From NCBI RefSeq assembly GCF_029963765.1, contig NZ_JALBYU010000016.1:1-64000 (forward strand): 64,000 bases of DNA, written 5' to 3'. The notes beneath the pieces were generated by a model, which made no database searches, was not told the origin of the DNA, and worked only from the letters and a program-made list of their open reading frames with translations. A program made the translations under genes and the position numbers. Source of the stretch: Pseudomonas sp. UYIF39. Lineage in GTDB: Bacteria > Pseudomonadota > Gammaproteobacteria > Pseudomonadales > Pseudomonadaceae. Positions 1 to 8,492 of the stretch are shown here, one piece after another; the stretch's first letter is position 1, and the number at the start of each line of letters is the position of its first letter.

Positions 1-68
1 ATGCTCGCTCCCACAGGGGTTTTGTGTACGCCGCAGATCAACTGTGGGAGCGAGCTTGCTCGCGATGG
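1..68. repeat. REP-type palindrome pair, cut by the window edge
   Basis: A short copy reading GCTCGCTCCCACAG at 3-16 is followed by an inverted, fuller copy (CTGTGGGAGCGAGCTTGCTC onward) at 42-68. The same family recurs near 14.6, 18.2, 31.2 and 53.6 kb, with a related version at 37.2 kb, so this is a dispersed REP/REPIN-type element. The left copy probably continues beyond the window. Confidence 0.75.
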
Positions 69-93
69 GGCCAGTCCACCCAATCGAGAATAA

Positions 94-1002
94 TCAGATC
101 ACCCCACGCAAATGCTCGAACAACATCCGGCTCACCGGTGACAGCGCCGCTTCATCGCGCACCACCAGCACCAACGCGCGATCCGACCAGTCATCCGTCA
201 ACGGCACCGCGTGCAAGCCCAATGCCTGGCCAAACAGTTCATAGGCCTTTTGCGGCAGGATGCCGATGCCCATATTGGCCTGGACCATCCGGCACATGGC
301 ATCGAAACCCGGTACATGAATCCGCAGCCGCAGCACTTCGCCGGCCTCGCGTGCGGCCGCGTGGGTACGCATATTGATCGAACTGGCAGAGTGCAGACCG
401 ACGTAATCGCTGCCCAGCGTATCGGCGAAAGCCAGGCTGGAACGACTCGCCAACGGATGATCGGGCAGCATCAACACCACCAGTTTGTCCTGTCGATAAA
501 GCACGCTGTGCAGACCTTTGACGTCGCTGTCACTGGAGCAGATCCCAAGGTCCGCCACGCCATCCAGCACGCCCTGAATCACCCCGCTGCTGGGGCGTTC
601 TTCGAGGTCGGTCTTGACCTGAGGATGACGCTCGGAAAAGTCCCGCAGGTCTTCGGGCAGAAACTGGATGATCGCCGACAGGTTGGCGAGCATCCGCACA
701 TAGCCGCGCACACCGTGGCTGTGCTCGCCCAGTTCGAGCCCCATTTTCTCGACGTTGAACAGCATCTGCCGAGCGTGGTGCAACAAGGTTTCACCGGCCG
801 GCGTCAGGGTCATGCCCTTGGCCTGGCGCACGAACAGGCTGATGCCCAGCGCTACTTCCAGCTCCATCAGCCGCTTGCTGGCCGCCGACACGGCGATGGC
901 TTCACGCGCGGCGGCACGGGTCAGCGTGCCCTCCTCATGAACGGCGACAAACAGCTGGAGAGTGATCAGGTCGAGGCGGCGGATCAGGCTTTTTTCCAGC
1001 AT
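94..1002 (-). CDS. LysR-family transcriptional regulator
   Basis: The 302-residue protein has an N-terminal winged helix-turn-helix of LysR type: the opening LIRRLDLITLQLFVAVHEEG is followed by TRAAAREAIAVSAASKRL. A periplasmic-binding-like effector domain follows. The ATG at 1002 is chosen because it places the HTH at the usual LysR distance from the N terminus; a longer frame to 1068 adds 22 residues of unlikely sequence. It is divergent from the oxoamine synthase gene at 1242, with 239 bp between them. That is the standard layout for a LysR protein controlling its neighbour, so control of the synthase/exporter pair is inferred. The co-inducer is unknown. Confidence 0.88.
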   Translation of the reverse strand: MLEKSLIRRLDLITLQLFVAVHEEGTLTRAAAREAIAVSAASKRLMELEVALGISLFVRQAKGMTLTPAGETLLHHARQMLFNVEKMGLELGEHSHGVRGYVRMLANLSAIIQFLPEDLRDFSERHPQVKTDLEERPSSGVIQGVLDGVADLGICSSDSDVKGLHSVLYRQDKLVVLMLPDHPLASRSSLAFADTLGSDYVGLHSASSINMRTHAAAREAGEVLRLRIHVPGFDAMCRMVQANMGIGILPQKAYELFGQALGLHAVPLTDDWSDRALVLVVRDEAALSPVSRMLFEHLRGVI

Positions 1003-1241
1003 GGAGGGCTCGATGACTTCTGTTCGACTGAGTCGGCAGGATAGCCCGGTTTCTACGCGACTCGGCAAAGCAAATTGCCCACAACATCACGAGGCATCGC
1101 CCTACACATAAATCTCTTGTAACACTCAGCCGTACCGGAAACAGCCGATTCAAAGCCTCCGCCGCGCTCTGTAAAGTCTGGAAACACACACGAACTGCAA
1201 CAATTCCATGGATCGTTTCACTCAAGGAAAGTCATTTTCAT

Positions 1242-2477
1242 ATGGACCAGACAGCACAGGCGGCAAACCGCTACACCAACTACCGCAAAGTCATCGCGTT
1301 GGCCGATCACGATTGGGAGAGCGCCGAAGCCGGGAACATTTCGGGGCTTAACGTCGAAATCAAAAGTGCCAACCGGATGCTCGATCAGCACGGGCGCGCG
1401 TTTCATCATTTCTGCACGACGTCGTACCTGGGCCTGGATCACCATCCCGACATTCTCGACGGCGCCATAAACACACTGTGGGAAGCCGGCACCCTGCGCG
1501 TCGCCAATTCAAAGAACCGCTGCAAGCTGGCAATTCTGGAACAGTATGAAACCGAACTGTCCGAGTTGTTCGGCGCCAGTTGCCTGAGCGCCCTGTCGTG
1601 CAGTGCGGCGAGTGCCGGGATTCTGCCCTTGCTGGCTAGCGGCGTGTTTACGGAAAACCGCCCTCCCGTGATGGTCTTTGACCGGTTGGCGCATTACTCG
1701 ATGAATCACCTCAAAGCCGCCTGCGCGGATGAAACAACGGTCGTGACCTGTCCTCATAACGACATGGATTTTCTCGAGAAGCAGTGCCAGCAACACCGTT
1801 CCGTCGCGTATGTCGCGGACGGCGCCTACAGCATGGGCGGGGTCGCGGACATGGACAGCCTTTTGTACCTGAAGGACCGCTATGGGTTGTTTCTCTATCT
1901 GGACGATTCCCACGCGCTGTCCGCCGTCGGAACATTAGGCGCAGGCCTCGTGCGCCCCAGGATGCACGCCCTGGGGGATGACTGCCTGATCGTCGCCTCG
2001 CTGGCCAAGTCGTTTGGCGCCAGCGGTGGTCTGGTAATGCTGGGCAATGAACGGCAGAAGAAGCTCATTGCACGTTACGGCGGCCCCAGCAATTGGTCGC
2101 AAAGCCTGAACAGTGCAGCCATTGGCGCAGGCAGAGCATCCATCCAGCTTCATCGCACGCCGGAATTTGCCGCGTTGCAGGAAAAACTTCAGGCTAATAT
2201 CCAGCTCTTTGACAGCCTCATACGAACCGATCAACACAACAGCAACATGGCGATTCGACTGGTCAAATGCGGCGAAGCAGCGCTGGCCAACAGCATCGCC
2301 ATGGAACTGGCCAATCACGGTTTCTTCACCTCGGCCGTGTTTTTTCCGGTGGTCGCACAAGGCAAGGCAGCCATCAGAATCACCCTGCGCGCCGACATGG
2401 AGCCGACGCTGATCCGCCACTTTTGTGAACTCATCACCGGGTTTTTACGCACTCGAGGCCGGGACATCGGCTGTTGA
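1242..2477 (+). CDS. Alpha-oxoamine synthase family PLP enzyme (AONS/KBL/CqsA-like)
   Basis: The 411-residue protein is a fold-type I PLP enzyme of the alpha-oxoamine synthase family, which condenses an amino acid with an acyl-CoA and loses CO2 to give an alpha-aminoketone. Visible signatures are a stacking His (H151, in DRLAHYS), the D-x-x-H pair D221/H224 (in YLDDSHALS) and the Schiff-base lysine K256 (in SLAKSFGASGG). The DDSH spelling resembles CqsA/LqsA-type autoinducer synthases more than biotin-pathway BioF, and no biotin gene is nearby. A ribosome site AAGGAAA lies at 1224-1230. The MFS gene follows 21 bp downstream, so the product is probably exported. Substrates are unknown; a BioF- or Kbl-like role cannot be excluded. 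Confidence 0.8.
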   Translation: MDQTAQAANRYTNYRKVIALADHDWESAEAGNISGLNVEIKSANRMLDQHGRAFHHFCTTSYLGLDHHPDILDGAINTLWEAGTLRVANSKNRCKLAILEQYETELSELFGASCLSALSCSAASAGILPLLASGVFTENRPPVMVFDRLAHYSMNHLKAACADETTVVTCPHNDMDFLEKQCQQHRSVAYVADGAYSMGGVADMDSLLYLKDRYGLFLYLDDSHALSAVGTLGAGLVRPRMHALGDDCLIVASLAKSFGASGGLVMLGNERQKKLIARYGGPSNWSQSLNSAAIGAGRASIQLHRTPEFAALQEKLQANIQLFDSLIRTDQHNSNMAIRLVKCGEAALANSIAMELANHGFFTSAVFFPVVAQGKAAIRITLRADMEPTLIRHFCELITGFLRTRGRDIGC

Positions 2478-2498
2478 ACTGAAACCAGGGAAGATTCA

Positions 2499-3665
2499 AT
2501 GAAGAGCACCACCACCCTCCTCGTCACTTGCAGCACGGTTTTCCTCGCCCAGTTGGGCATGAGCATTTACCTGCCGGCGCTGCCGGAGATTGCCCGGGAC
2601 CTGTCCGCCGACGCCTCGCAGGTTTCCTGGGGGCTGGCGGTGTATCTGATCGGCATGGCGCTGCCGATGTTGTTCTGGGGCAGCCTGGGCCAGCGCATCG
2701 GCCGCAAACCGGTGCTGCTCGCTGCGCTGGGCATCTACGGGTTGGGCAATCTGGCCCTGCCCCTGAGCCAGACGCTTGAATCGTTCCTGGCGTTTCGACT
2801 GGTTCAAGGCATTGGCGCCAGCGGCATTTCGGTTATGGCCCGGGTGCTGATCCGCGACAGTTTCCGCGGCGAGCTGCTGGCCAAGGCGTTGTCCTGGATT
2901 TCGATTTCCTTTGTGGTGGCGCTGGGGATCGGCCAATACCTGGGGTCGATCATCCAGGTGGCGCTGGGCTGGCCAACGATTTTCTACCTGTTGGGTGCTG
3001 TGAGTCTGATGATGGGGCTGGTCGTGGCTCGGGTTACGTTCCCGGTGCTGGCCGAGGAGAATGCCCCGTCATCCGCCTGGCCGAGTTACTGGCGCATTTT
3101 GCGTCATCGCGCCTTTCTGTTGCCGGCCCTCACCGGCGGCCTTGGGTACGGGGTGATTGTCGCGTTCAACACCGCAGCGCCGCTGATTCTGCAAGGACCG
3201 TTCAACTGGTCGGCCGTGGAATACGGGGTGTTGGGCTGGCCGATCAGCGCGGCCTATTTTCTGGGGGCTTTGGCGGTCAATAGCTTTGTACTTCGCACCG
3301 GTCAACGCGGGTTGATGACGGCGGGTGTGGGGCTGGTGCTGGCCGGCAGCGCGGTGATGTTGCTGGGGAGTTTGGCGGGCACTTCAGTGGCGCTGCTGTT
3401 CTGGTTGCCCTATTGCGTGGCGGTTTTCGGCCAGTCTTTGACTTATCCGATCAGCCTGTCCCTGGCCAATGACGGTTCGCCGGTCGGCGGTGCGTATGCG
3501 ATGGCGTTGAGCGGTTTCATTCATCAACTGATGGCCGCGGTTATCGGCGGGATCGCCAGTTTGATCGCGAGCCCACAAGCATGGCCGTTGTCGCTGTTGT
3601 GTACCTTGCTGGCGTTGGGCGCGATGCTTTGCTTGATGCTCGCGCCCGGTCGCAAAACCTCCTAA
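2499..3665 (+). CDS. MFS drug/metabolite exporter (DHA1, Bcr/CflA-like)
   Basis: The 388-residue inner-membrane protein has about 12 hydrophobic segments. The loop between helices 2 and 3 carries the MFS motif WGSLGQRIGRKPVL, and VQGIGASG in helix 5 matches drug:H+ antiporters of the Bcr/CflA group. A purine-rich site (AGGGAAG) precedes the ATG. It sits 21 bp behind the oxoamine synthase and is most likely co-transcribed, suggesting export of that enzyme's product or immunity to it. The 3' end overlaps the convergent alcohol dehydrogenase gene by 4 bp. Confidence 0.85.
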   Translation: MKSTTTLLVTCSTVFLAQLGMSIYLPALPEIARDLSADASQVSWGLAVYLIGMALPMLFWGSLGQRIGRKPVLLAALGIYGLGNLALPLSQTLESFLAFRLVQGIGASGISVMARVLIRDSFRGELLAKALSWISISFVVALGIGQYLGSIIQVALGWPTIFYLLGAVSLMMGLVVARVTFPVLAEENAPSSAWPSYWRILRHRAFLLPALTGGLGYGVIVAFNTAAPLILQGPFNWSAVEYGVLGWPISAAYFLGALAVNSFVLRTGQRGLMTAGVGLVLAGSAVMLLGSLAGTSVALLFWLPYCVAVFGQSLTYPISLSLANDGSPVGGAYAMALSGFIHQLMAAVIGGIASLIASPQAWPLSLLCTLLALGAMLCLMLAPGRKTS

Positions 3666-4810
3666 AACGCGCTGCGGAAAATCTCCTCGATCTGGCGCTG
3701 ATCCGCCACGCGAGGATTGGTCAGGCCGCACGCATCTTTCAAGGCATTGGTGGCGAGGATCGGGATGTCGTTGAGCTTGGCGCCGAGCTCACGCAAACCG
3801 GCGGGAATGTCCACGTCTTTGGACAGGCTGCGGATCGCCACGATGGCCGCCTGGGCGCCCGCTTCCGGGGTGAGACCGTGAACATCGGCGCCCATCGCAA
3901 GGGCGACATCGGTAAGGCGATCGGCGCAAACCAGAGCGTTGAAGCTTTGTACGTGGGGCAGCAGGACCGCGTTGCACACACCATGAGGCAAGTCGTAGAA
4001 CCCGCCCAATTGGTGAGCCATGGCGTGGACAAAACCCAGGGATGCGTTATTGAACGCCATGCCGGCGAGGAACTGCGCGTACGCCATGTTTTCCCGCGCG
4101 GCCATGTCACTGCCGTCGCGGACGGCCAGGCGCAGGTTGTTGCTGATCAACGTGATCGCCTTCAGTGCGCAGGCATCGGTGATCGGATTGGCCGCCGTGG
4201 AAACGTAGGCTTCGATGGCGTGGGTCAACGCATCCATGCCAGTGGCAGCCGTCAGGCCCTTGGGCATGGCGACCATCAGCGCCGGGTCGTTGACCGACAG
4301 CAGCGGCGTGACGTTGCGATCGACAATGGCCATTTTCACGTGACGGGATTCGTCGGTGATGATGCAGAAACGGGTCATCTCGCTGGCGGTGCCGGCGGTG
4401 GTGTTGATGGCGATCAGCGGCAGTTGCGGCTGGGTGGATTGATCGACGCCTTCGTAATCGCGAATCTGCCCACCGTTGGTCGCGCATAACGCGATGCCTT
4501 TGGCGCAGTCATGAGGCGAACCGCCGCCCAGGGACACCACGAAGTCACAGCGGGTTTCTTTCAGCAGACCCAGACCGCTCTCGACGTTGGCGATGCTCGG
4601 GTTAGGCTTGGCGCCGTCGAAAATCACCGAATCGATGTCCTGCATCGCCAGTTTCTCGGCGATCATCTTCGCTACGCCCGCCTTGGCCAGCCCGGCGTCG
4701 GTGACGATCAGCGCCTTGCGAAAACCGTACTTGCCAATGGCGTCCATGGCTTCGTCGAGGCAACCGATGCCCATGATGTTTACGGCGGGGATGAAAAACG
4801 TGCTGCTCAT
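3662..4810 (-). CDS. Iron-containing alcohol dehydrogenase (group III, YiaY/AdhB-like)
   Basis: The 382-residue protein matches the length of YiaY-type Fe-dependent alcohol dehydrogenases, which interconvert primary alcohols and aldehydes with NAD(H). The nucleotide-binding GGGSPHDCAK is followed by TTAGTASEMTRFCII. The metal-site region contains MDALTHAIEAY and the His-rich FVHAMAHQLGGFYDLPHG, supplying the expected Asp/His ligands. The ATG at 4810 is chosen for its AGGAG site; an upstream frame to 4864 lacks one. It appears monocistronic. The substrate cannot be told from sequence. Confidence 0.9.
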   Translation of the reverse strand: MSSTFFIPAVNIMGIGCLDEAMDAIGKYGFRKALIVTDAGLAKAGVAKMIAEKLAMQDIDSVIFDGAKPNPSIANVESGLGLLKETRCDFVVSLGGGSPHDCAKGIALCATNGGQIRDYEGVDQSTQPQLPLIAINTTAGTASEMTRFCIITDESRHVKMAIVDRNVTPLLSVNDPALMVAMPKGLTAATGMDALTHAIEAYVSTAANPITDACALKAITLISNNLRLAVRDGSDMAARENMAYAQFLAGMAFNNASLGFVHAMAHQLGGFYDLPHGVCNAVLLPHVQSFNALVCADRLTDVALAMGADVHGLTPEAGAQAAIVAIRSLSKDVDIPAGLRELGAKLNDIPILATNALKDACGLTNPRVADQRQIEEIFRSAF

Positions 4811-4966
4811 GAGCGAGTCTCCTGATTGAAGCCGAATCGGCAGCGCCGATCTGGCGGGGCTCACAGAATCGACCTATCGGTCATGAAGTAACTTGATCTG
4901 GCTCAAGTCTTGGTCGTGATAAAGTCGCCGCCCCATCAGACCCTCTGCTTTGAGACTTTGAACGCA

Positions 4967-5986
4967 ATGACCGATTTCCAGGATGTTGATGCCCAACTTG
5001 AAGACTGGAACGCCTTGCGCGCCACCGCCTCGTTCAGCGGCCTGCTGGTGGGTAACGGCGCCAGTCGCGCCGTGTGGGACGATTTCGGCTACGACTCGCT
5101 GTTCGAAAACGCCCGTACCGTAGAAGAAAAACCCCTGAGCCAGTCCGAGTTGAGCGTGTTTGATGCCATGCAGACGCGCAGCTTCGAGCAGGTGCTCAGC
5201 GCACTGAAAACCACCAGCCGGGTCAACAAGGCCTTGGCCGTGAGTTCCGCCGCACCGCGCAATCGTTACTACGCGATCAAGGAAGCGCTGATCAACACCG
5301 TGCACGCGGTGCACATCCCGTGGCGGCTGGTGGTGCCTTCGACGCTGGCGGCGATCAATCAGGAATTGGGCCGTTACCGGACTGTGTTCACAACCAACTA
5401 CGATCTGCTCAGCTACTGGGCGATCCAGCACCAGCCTGATGCGATCAGCGACCTGTTTCAGGGTGCAGAGCCGAGCTTCGATTTGAGCGCCACGGCGACC
5501 GATAAAACCCGGTTGCTTTACCTGCATGGCGGGCTGCATCTGGTACGGAATCAGGACGGCACGGCGCGCAAACTGATGTCGACCGAGGGCACGCTGCTCG
5601 GCAGCTTCGCGATCAACAACACGATCAAGACCCTCGACGACGTGCCGCTGTTCGTCAATGAAGGTCCGGCGCAGGACAAGCTTAAAACCATTCGCAGCTC
5701 AGACTATCTGTCGTTCTGCTACGACCAGCTACTCAGTCATGGCGACGGGTTGTGCCTGTTCGGTCATGCCCTGGGTGAGCAGGACAGCCACATCATCCAC
5801 GCCTTGCGCCAGGCGAAACCGCAAAGGGTGGCGATCTCGATTTATCCGCGCAGCAAGGCGTTCGTTCAGCACCAGAAGCGGCATTACGCGAAGGTGTTTG
5901 AAGGAACCGGGAGTGAGTTGCGGTTTTTTGATTCGAAGACGCATGCGTTGGGTAGCCCGAAGCTTACGGTTCCAGTCGAAGTTTAG
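4967..5986 (+). CDS. DUF4917-family protein with SIR2-like motifs
   Basis: The 339-residue cytoplasmic protein resembles the DUF4917 family, whose function is unassigned. Its motifs follow the order of SIR2-fold NAD-binding proteins: LLVGNGAS at residues 26-33 (glycine-rich NAD loop), TTNYD at 142-146 (equivalent to the sirtuin TQNID), LHGGLH at 186-191, and LFGHALGEQDSHI at 264-276, like the G-x-S-x-x-D-x-H region of SIR2-like defence proteins. No second domain or transmembrane segment is visible. An earlier in-frame start at 4910 would add 19 residues; the ATG at 4967 fits the domain better. It stands alone between convergent neighbours. SIR2 relationship is inference from motifs. Confidence 0.72.
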   Translation: MTDFQDVDAQLEDWNALRATASFSGLLVGNGASRAVWDDFGYDSLFENARTVEEKPLSQSELSVFDAMQTRSFEQVLSALKTTSRVNKALAVSSAAPRNRYYAIKEALINTVHAVHIPWRLVVPSTLAAINQELGRYRTVFTTNYDLLSYWAIQHQPDAISDLFQGAEPSFDLSATATDKTRLLYLHGGLHLVRNQDGTARKLMSTEGTLLGSFAINNTIKTLDDVPLFVNEGPAQDKLKTIRSSDYLSFCYDQLLSHGDGLCLFGHALGEQDSHIIHALRQAKPQRVAISIYPRSKAFVQHQKRHYAKVFEGTGSELRFFDSKTHALGSPKLTVPVEV

Positions 5987-6057
5987 CAGCGACGCGGCTG
6001 ACGCCTTCGCGGGCAAGCCCGCACACAGGGGATTTGTATTGGACTTGAATGGTGGAT

Positions 6058-6402
6058 TCAGAGCACCGGCAAGGTCTTGTCCTTGATCACCGTGGTCCGC
6101 CCGTTGGCTTTTACGCTGGCGATGCCTTTCTCCAGCGCGGCAGCGGAGGTGTAAGCCTCGCTGCTACCGATGATCTCGTGGTTACCTGCCTTGAGGTTGA
6201 AGTAAGGATGGCCATCCTTGGTGGCTTTCTTCTCGTAGCGTTCATCCTTCGGGCTGTTGCTCTGAACCGACACGATGCCTTTGTCGGCGGCAGCGCGGGT
6301 GGTGTACAGCTCGCTGGTCAGAATGGTTTCCGCGTTGGCGGCCTTCAGTACAAATTTGAACTGACCATTGCTGCTTTTGCTCACTTCATACCATCCAGAC
6401 AT
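6058..6402 (-). CDS. yegP: YegP-family protein (two DUF1508 repeats)
   Basis: The 114-residue protein is built of two similar halves. Each contains an aromatic-rich strand (GQFKFVLKAANAETILTSE, then GHPYFNLKAGNHEIIGSSE), a Y-T-[ST] turn and a helix ending in an IxSV element (GIVSVQSN, GIASVKAN). This is the tandem DUF1508 fold of E. coli YegP (about 110 residues). The ATG at 6402 has AAGGAG seven bases upstream. The biochemical role of the family is not established. Confidence 0.9.
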   Translation of the reverse strand: MSGWYEVSKSSNGQFKFVLKAANAETILTSELYTTRAAADKGIVSVQSNSPKDERYEKKATKDGHPYFNLKAGNHEIIGSSEAYTSAAALEKGIASVKANGRTTVIKDKTLPVL

Positions 6403-6459
6403 GCTCTTTCTCCTTGGCAATTGAGTGGTTTCGCGCTTCAGAGTAAAGACCAACCTGCC

Positions 6460-6765
6460 CTACTTCACCACCGCACGCACCACCGATAACTCCGGCGCCT
6501 GCACCCGTCGCTGACTCAGGTACCGCGTACAACTTACCCGCAAAAACGAGGCGAAATTCACCACCTCGCCGCGGTAGTCCATCACCTCTTCATACAGCTT
6601 GGCGATCAACTGGTTGGTGGTCATGCCGTCGACCTCGGCGATTTCGCTGAGGATGTCCCAGAACTGATTCTCCAGCCGCAGGGTGGTGACCACCCCGCAG
6701 ATGCGTAGCGAGCGGGAGCGCGATTCGTAGAGAATCGGATCGGCTTTGACGTAGAGCTCGCACAT
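6460..6765 (-). CDS. Ribbon-helix-helix domain protein (RHH_4-like)
   Basis: The 101-residue protein contains SRSLRICGVVTTLRLENQFW followed by an amphipathic helix and MTTNQLIAKLYEEV. This is the pattern of the RHH_4 family, a small DNA-binding fold found as a stand-alone protein in many proteobacteria. The start at 6765 places the ribbon near residue 22. It lies 14 bp downstream of the DJ-1/PfpI gene and is probably co-transcribed. Targets are unknown. Confidence 0.8.
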   Translation of the reverse strand: MCELYVKADPILYESRSRSLRICGVVTTLRLENQFWDILSEIAEVDGMTTNQLIAKLYEEVMDYRGEVVNFASFLRVSCTRYLSQRRVQAPELSVVRAVVK

Positions 6766-6779
6766 GGAAAGGTCCCTCG

Positions 6780-7361
6780 TTACAGCGTGATTTTGGTGCC
6801 CAGCAACCCGAGGAAACCGGCAAGCCAGCTCGGGTGCGCCGGCCAGGCTGGCGCAGTGGCCAGATTGCCTTGTACGTGGCCTTCCGTCACCGGAATATCG
6901 ATGAACGTACCGCCCGCCAAGCGCACTTCCGGGGCGCAGGCCGGGTAGGCGCTGCACTCGCGACCTTCGAGAATCCCCGCGGCCGCCAGCAATTGAGCAC
7001 CGTGACACACCGCGGCGATCGGTTTGCCGGCCTTGTCGAACGCGCGCACCAGTTCCAGGACTTTTTCGTTCAGGCGCAGGTATTCCGGCGCACGACCACC
7101 CGGCACCAGCAGGGCGTCGTAGTCCTCGGACTTGACCTTGGCGAAGTCGAAGTTCAGGGCAAACAGGTGACCGGGTTTTTCGCTGTAGGTCTGGTCGCCT
7201 TCGAAGTCATGGATCGCCGTGCGTACGGTCTGACCGGCGGTTTTGTCCGGGCAAACGGCATGCACCGTGTGGCCAACCATCAGCAGCGCCTGAAACGGCA
7301 CCATCACTTCGTAGTCTTCGACGTAATCGCCGACCAGCATCAGAATTTTTTTAGCCGCCAT
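6780..7361 (-). CDS. DJ-1/PfpI family protein
   Basis: The 193-residue protein has the DJ-1/PfpI class I glutamine-amidotransferase-like fold. The nucleophile-elbow cysteine is C119 in AAVCHGAQLL, preceded by LLVPGGRAPEYLR at 85-95 and an N-terminal ILMLVGDYVEDYE that supplies the conserved acidic residue. Family members are reported as glyoxalases, deglycases, chaperones or peptidases, so the exact reaction is open. A GGAG site precedes the ATG. It heads a two-gene unit with the ribbon-helix-helix protein. Confidence 0.88.
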   Translation of the reverse strand: MAAKKILMLVGDYVEDYEVMVPFQALLMVGHTVHAVCPDKTAGQTVRTAIHDFEGDQTYSEKPGHLFALNFDFAKVKSEDYDALLVPGGRAPEYLRLNEKVLELVRAFDKAGKPIAAVCHGAQLLAAAGILEGRECSAYPACAPEVRLAGGTFIDIPVTEGHVQGNLATAPAWPAHPSWLAGFLGLLGTKITL

Positions 7362-7577
7362 GGGGAGGACTCCTCTGGGAAATACGTGGGCCTGCAGGAG
7401 TATTCAAGGTAGTCCTTAATCAGCATGACAGGTAATACCCGACTACTACGCCAATCCCCTGTAGGAGCATTACTCGCAACTGTACGGATAACTCTGCGCC
7501 TAGCTGTAACAGAGCAGCCTGCACAGTTTGTGGCTAGATGAAGACTCTTCCCGCCACCCTAGATTCTGGTTGCCATC

Positions 7578-8492
7578 ATGTCCTCGCGCGAAAACACCGG
7601 CATGGCCCTCGGCCTGCTCGGCGTTGTGATCTTCAGCCTCACCCTGCCCTTCACACGGATCGTCGTGCAGGAACTCCATCCACTGCTCAACGGCCTAGGC
7701 CGTGCGCTGTTCGCGGCGGTTCCGGCGGCGTTGCTGTTGCTCTGGCGCCGGGAGAAGTGGCCGACCTGGAAGCAGGTCAAAGGCCTGACCCTGGTGATCG
7801 CCGGGGTGATCCTCGGCTTCCCCGTGTTGTCGGCCTGGGCCATGCAAACCTTGCCGGCGTCTCACGGTGCGCTGGTCAACGGCTTACAGCCGTTGTGCGT
7901 GGCGCTGTACGCCGCGTGGTTGTCCCACGAACGACCGTCGAAAGCCTTCTGGGCCTGCGCCGCGCTGGGCAGTGCGCTGGTGCTGGGTTATGCGCTGATC
8001 AGCGGTGCCGGCAGCATTCAGGCCGGTGATTTGCTGATGCTCGGCGCGATTGCCGTGGGCGGCTTGGGGTACGCCGAGGGCGGCCGATTGGCCAAGGAGA
8101 TGGGCGGTTGGCAGGTGATCTGCTGGGCGTTGGTGCTGTCGACGCCGTTGCTGATCGGGCCGGTGGTGTACCTGGCGCTGCAACATCAGGGCGAGATTTC
8201 GGCCAAGACCTGGTGGGCCTTCGGTTACGTCTCGCTGTTTTCGCAGTTCATCGGTTTCTTTGCCTGGTACGCCGGGCTGGCGATGGGCGGCATTGCCCGG
8301 GTCAGTCAGATCCAATTGCTACAGATCTTCTTCACCATCGCTTTTTCGGCACTGTTCTTCGGCGAACACATTGAGCCGATCACCTGGCTGTTTGCCGCCG
8401 GAGTGATCGTGACCGTGATGTTGGGACGCAAGACGGCCGTGCGCCCGGCGCAACCGGGCACGTTACCGGCAGGGATTCAGGTCAAGCCTTAG
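7578..8492 (+). CDS. EamA/DMT-superfamily transporter
   Basis: The 304-residue inner-membrane protein has ten hydrophobic segments arranged as two EamA repeats. The first half carries LPFTRIVV and the second GLGYAEGGRLAKEMGGWQ, with FFGEHIEPITWLFAAGVIVT near the end, typical of drug/metabolite exporters of the 10-TMS DMT family. The 216 bp upstream hold two CTGTA motifs 24 bp apart (7480 and 7504). Its last 11 bp overlap the convergent methyltransferase gene. The substrate is unknown. Confidence 0.88.
   Translation: MSSRENTGMALGLLGVVIFSLTLPFTRIVVQELHPLLNGLGRALFAAVPAALLLLWRREKWPTWKQVKGLTLVIAGVILGFPVLSAWAMQTLPASHGALVNGLQPLCVALYAAWLSHERPSKAFWACAALGSALVLGYALISGAGSIQAGDLLMLGAIAVGGLGYAEGGRLAKEMGGWQVICWALVLSTPLLIGPVVYLALQHQGEISAKTWWAFGYVSLFSQFIGFFAWYAGLAMGGIARVSQIQLLQIFFTIAFSALFFGEHIEPITWLFAAGVIVTVMLGRKTAVRPAQPGTLPAGIQVKP

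Noticed and set aside
211..1044. Long rightward open frame opposite the first LysR gene
   Set aside because: It is His/Gln-rich shadow sequence antisense to a clear LysR protein, as expected in GC-rich DNA.
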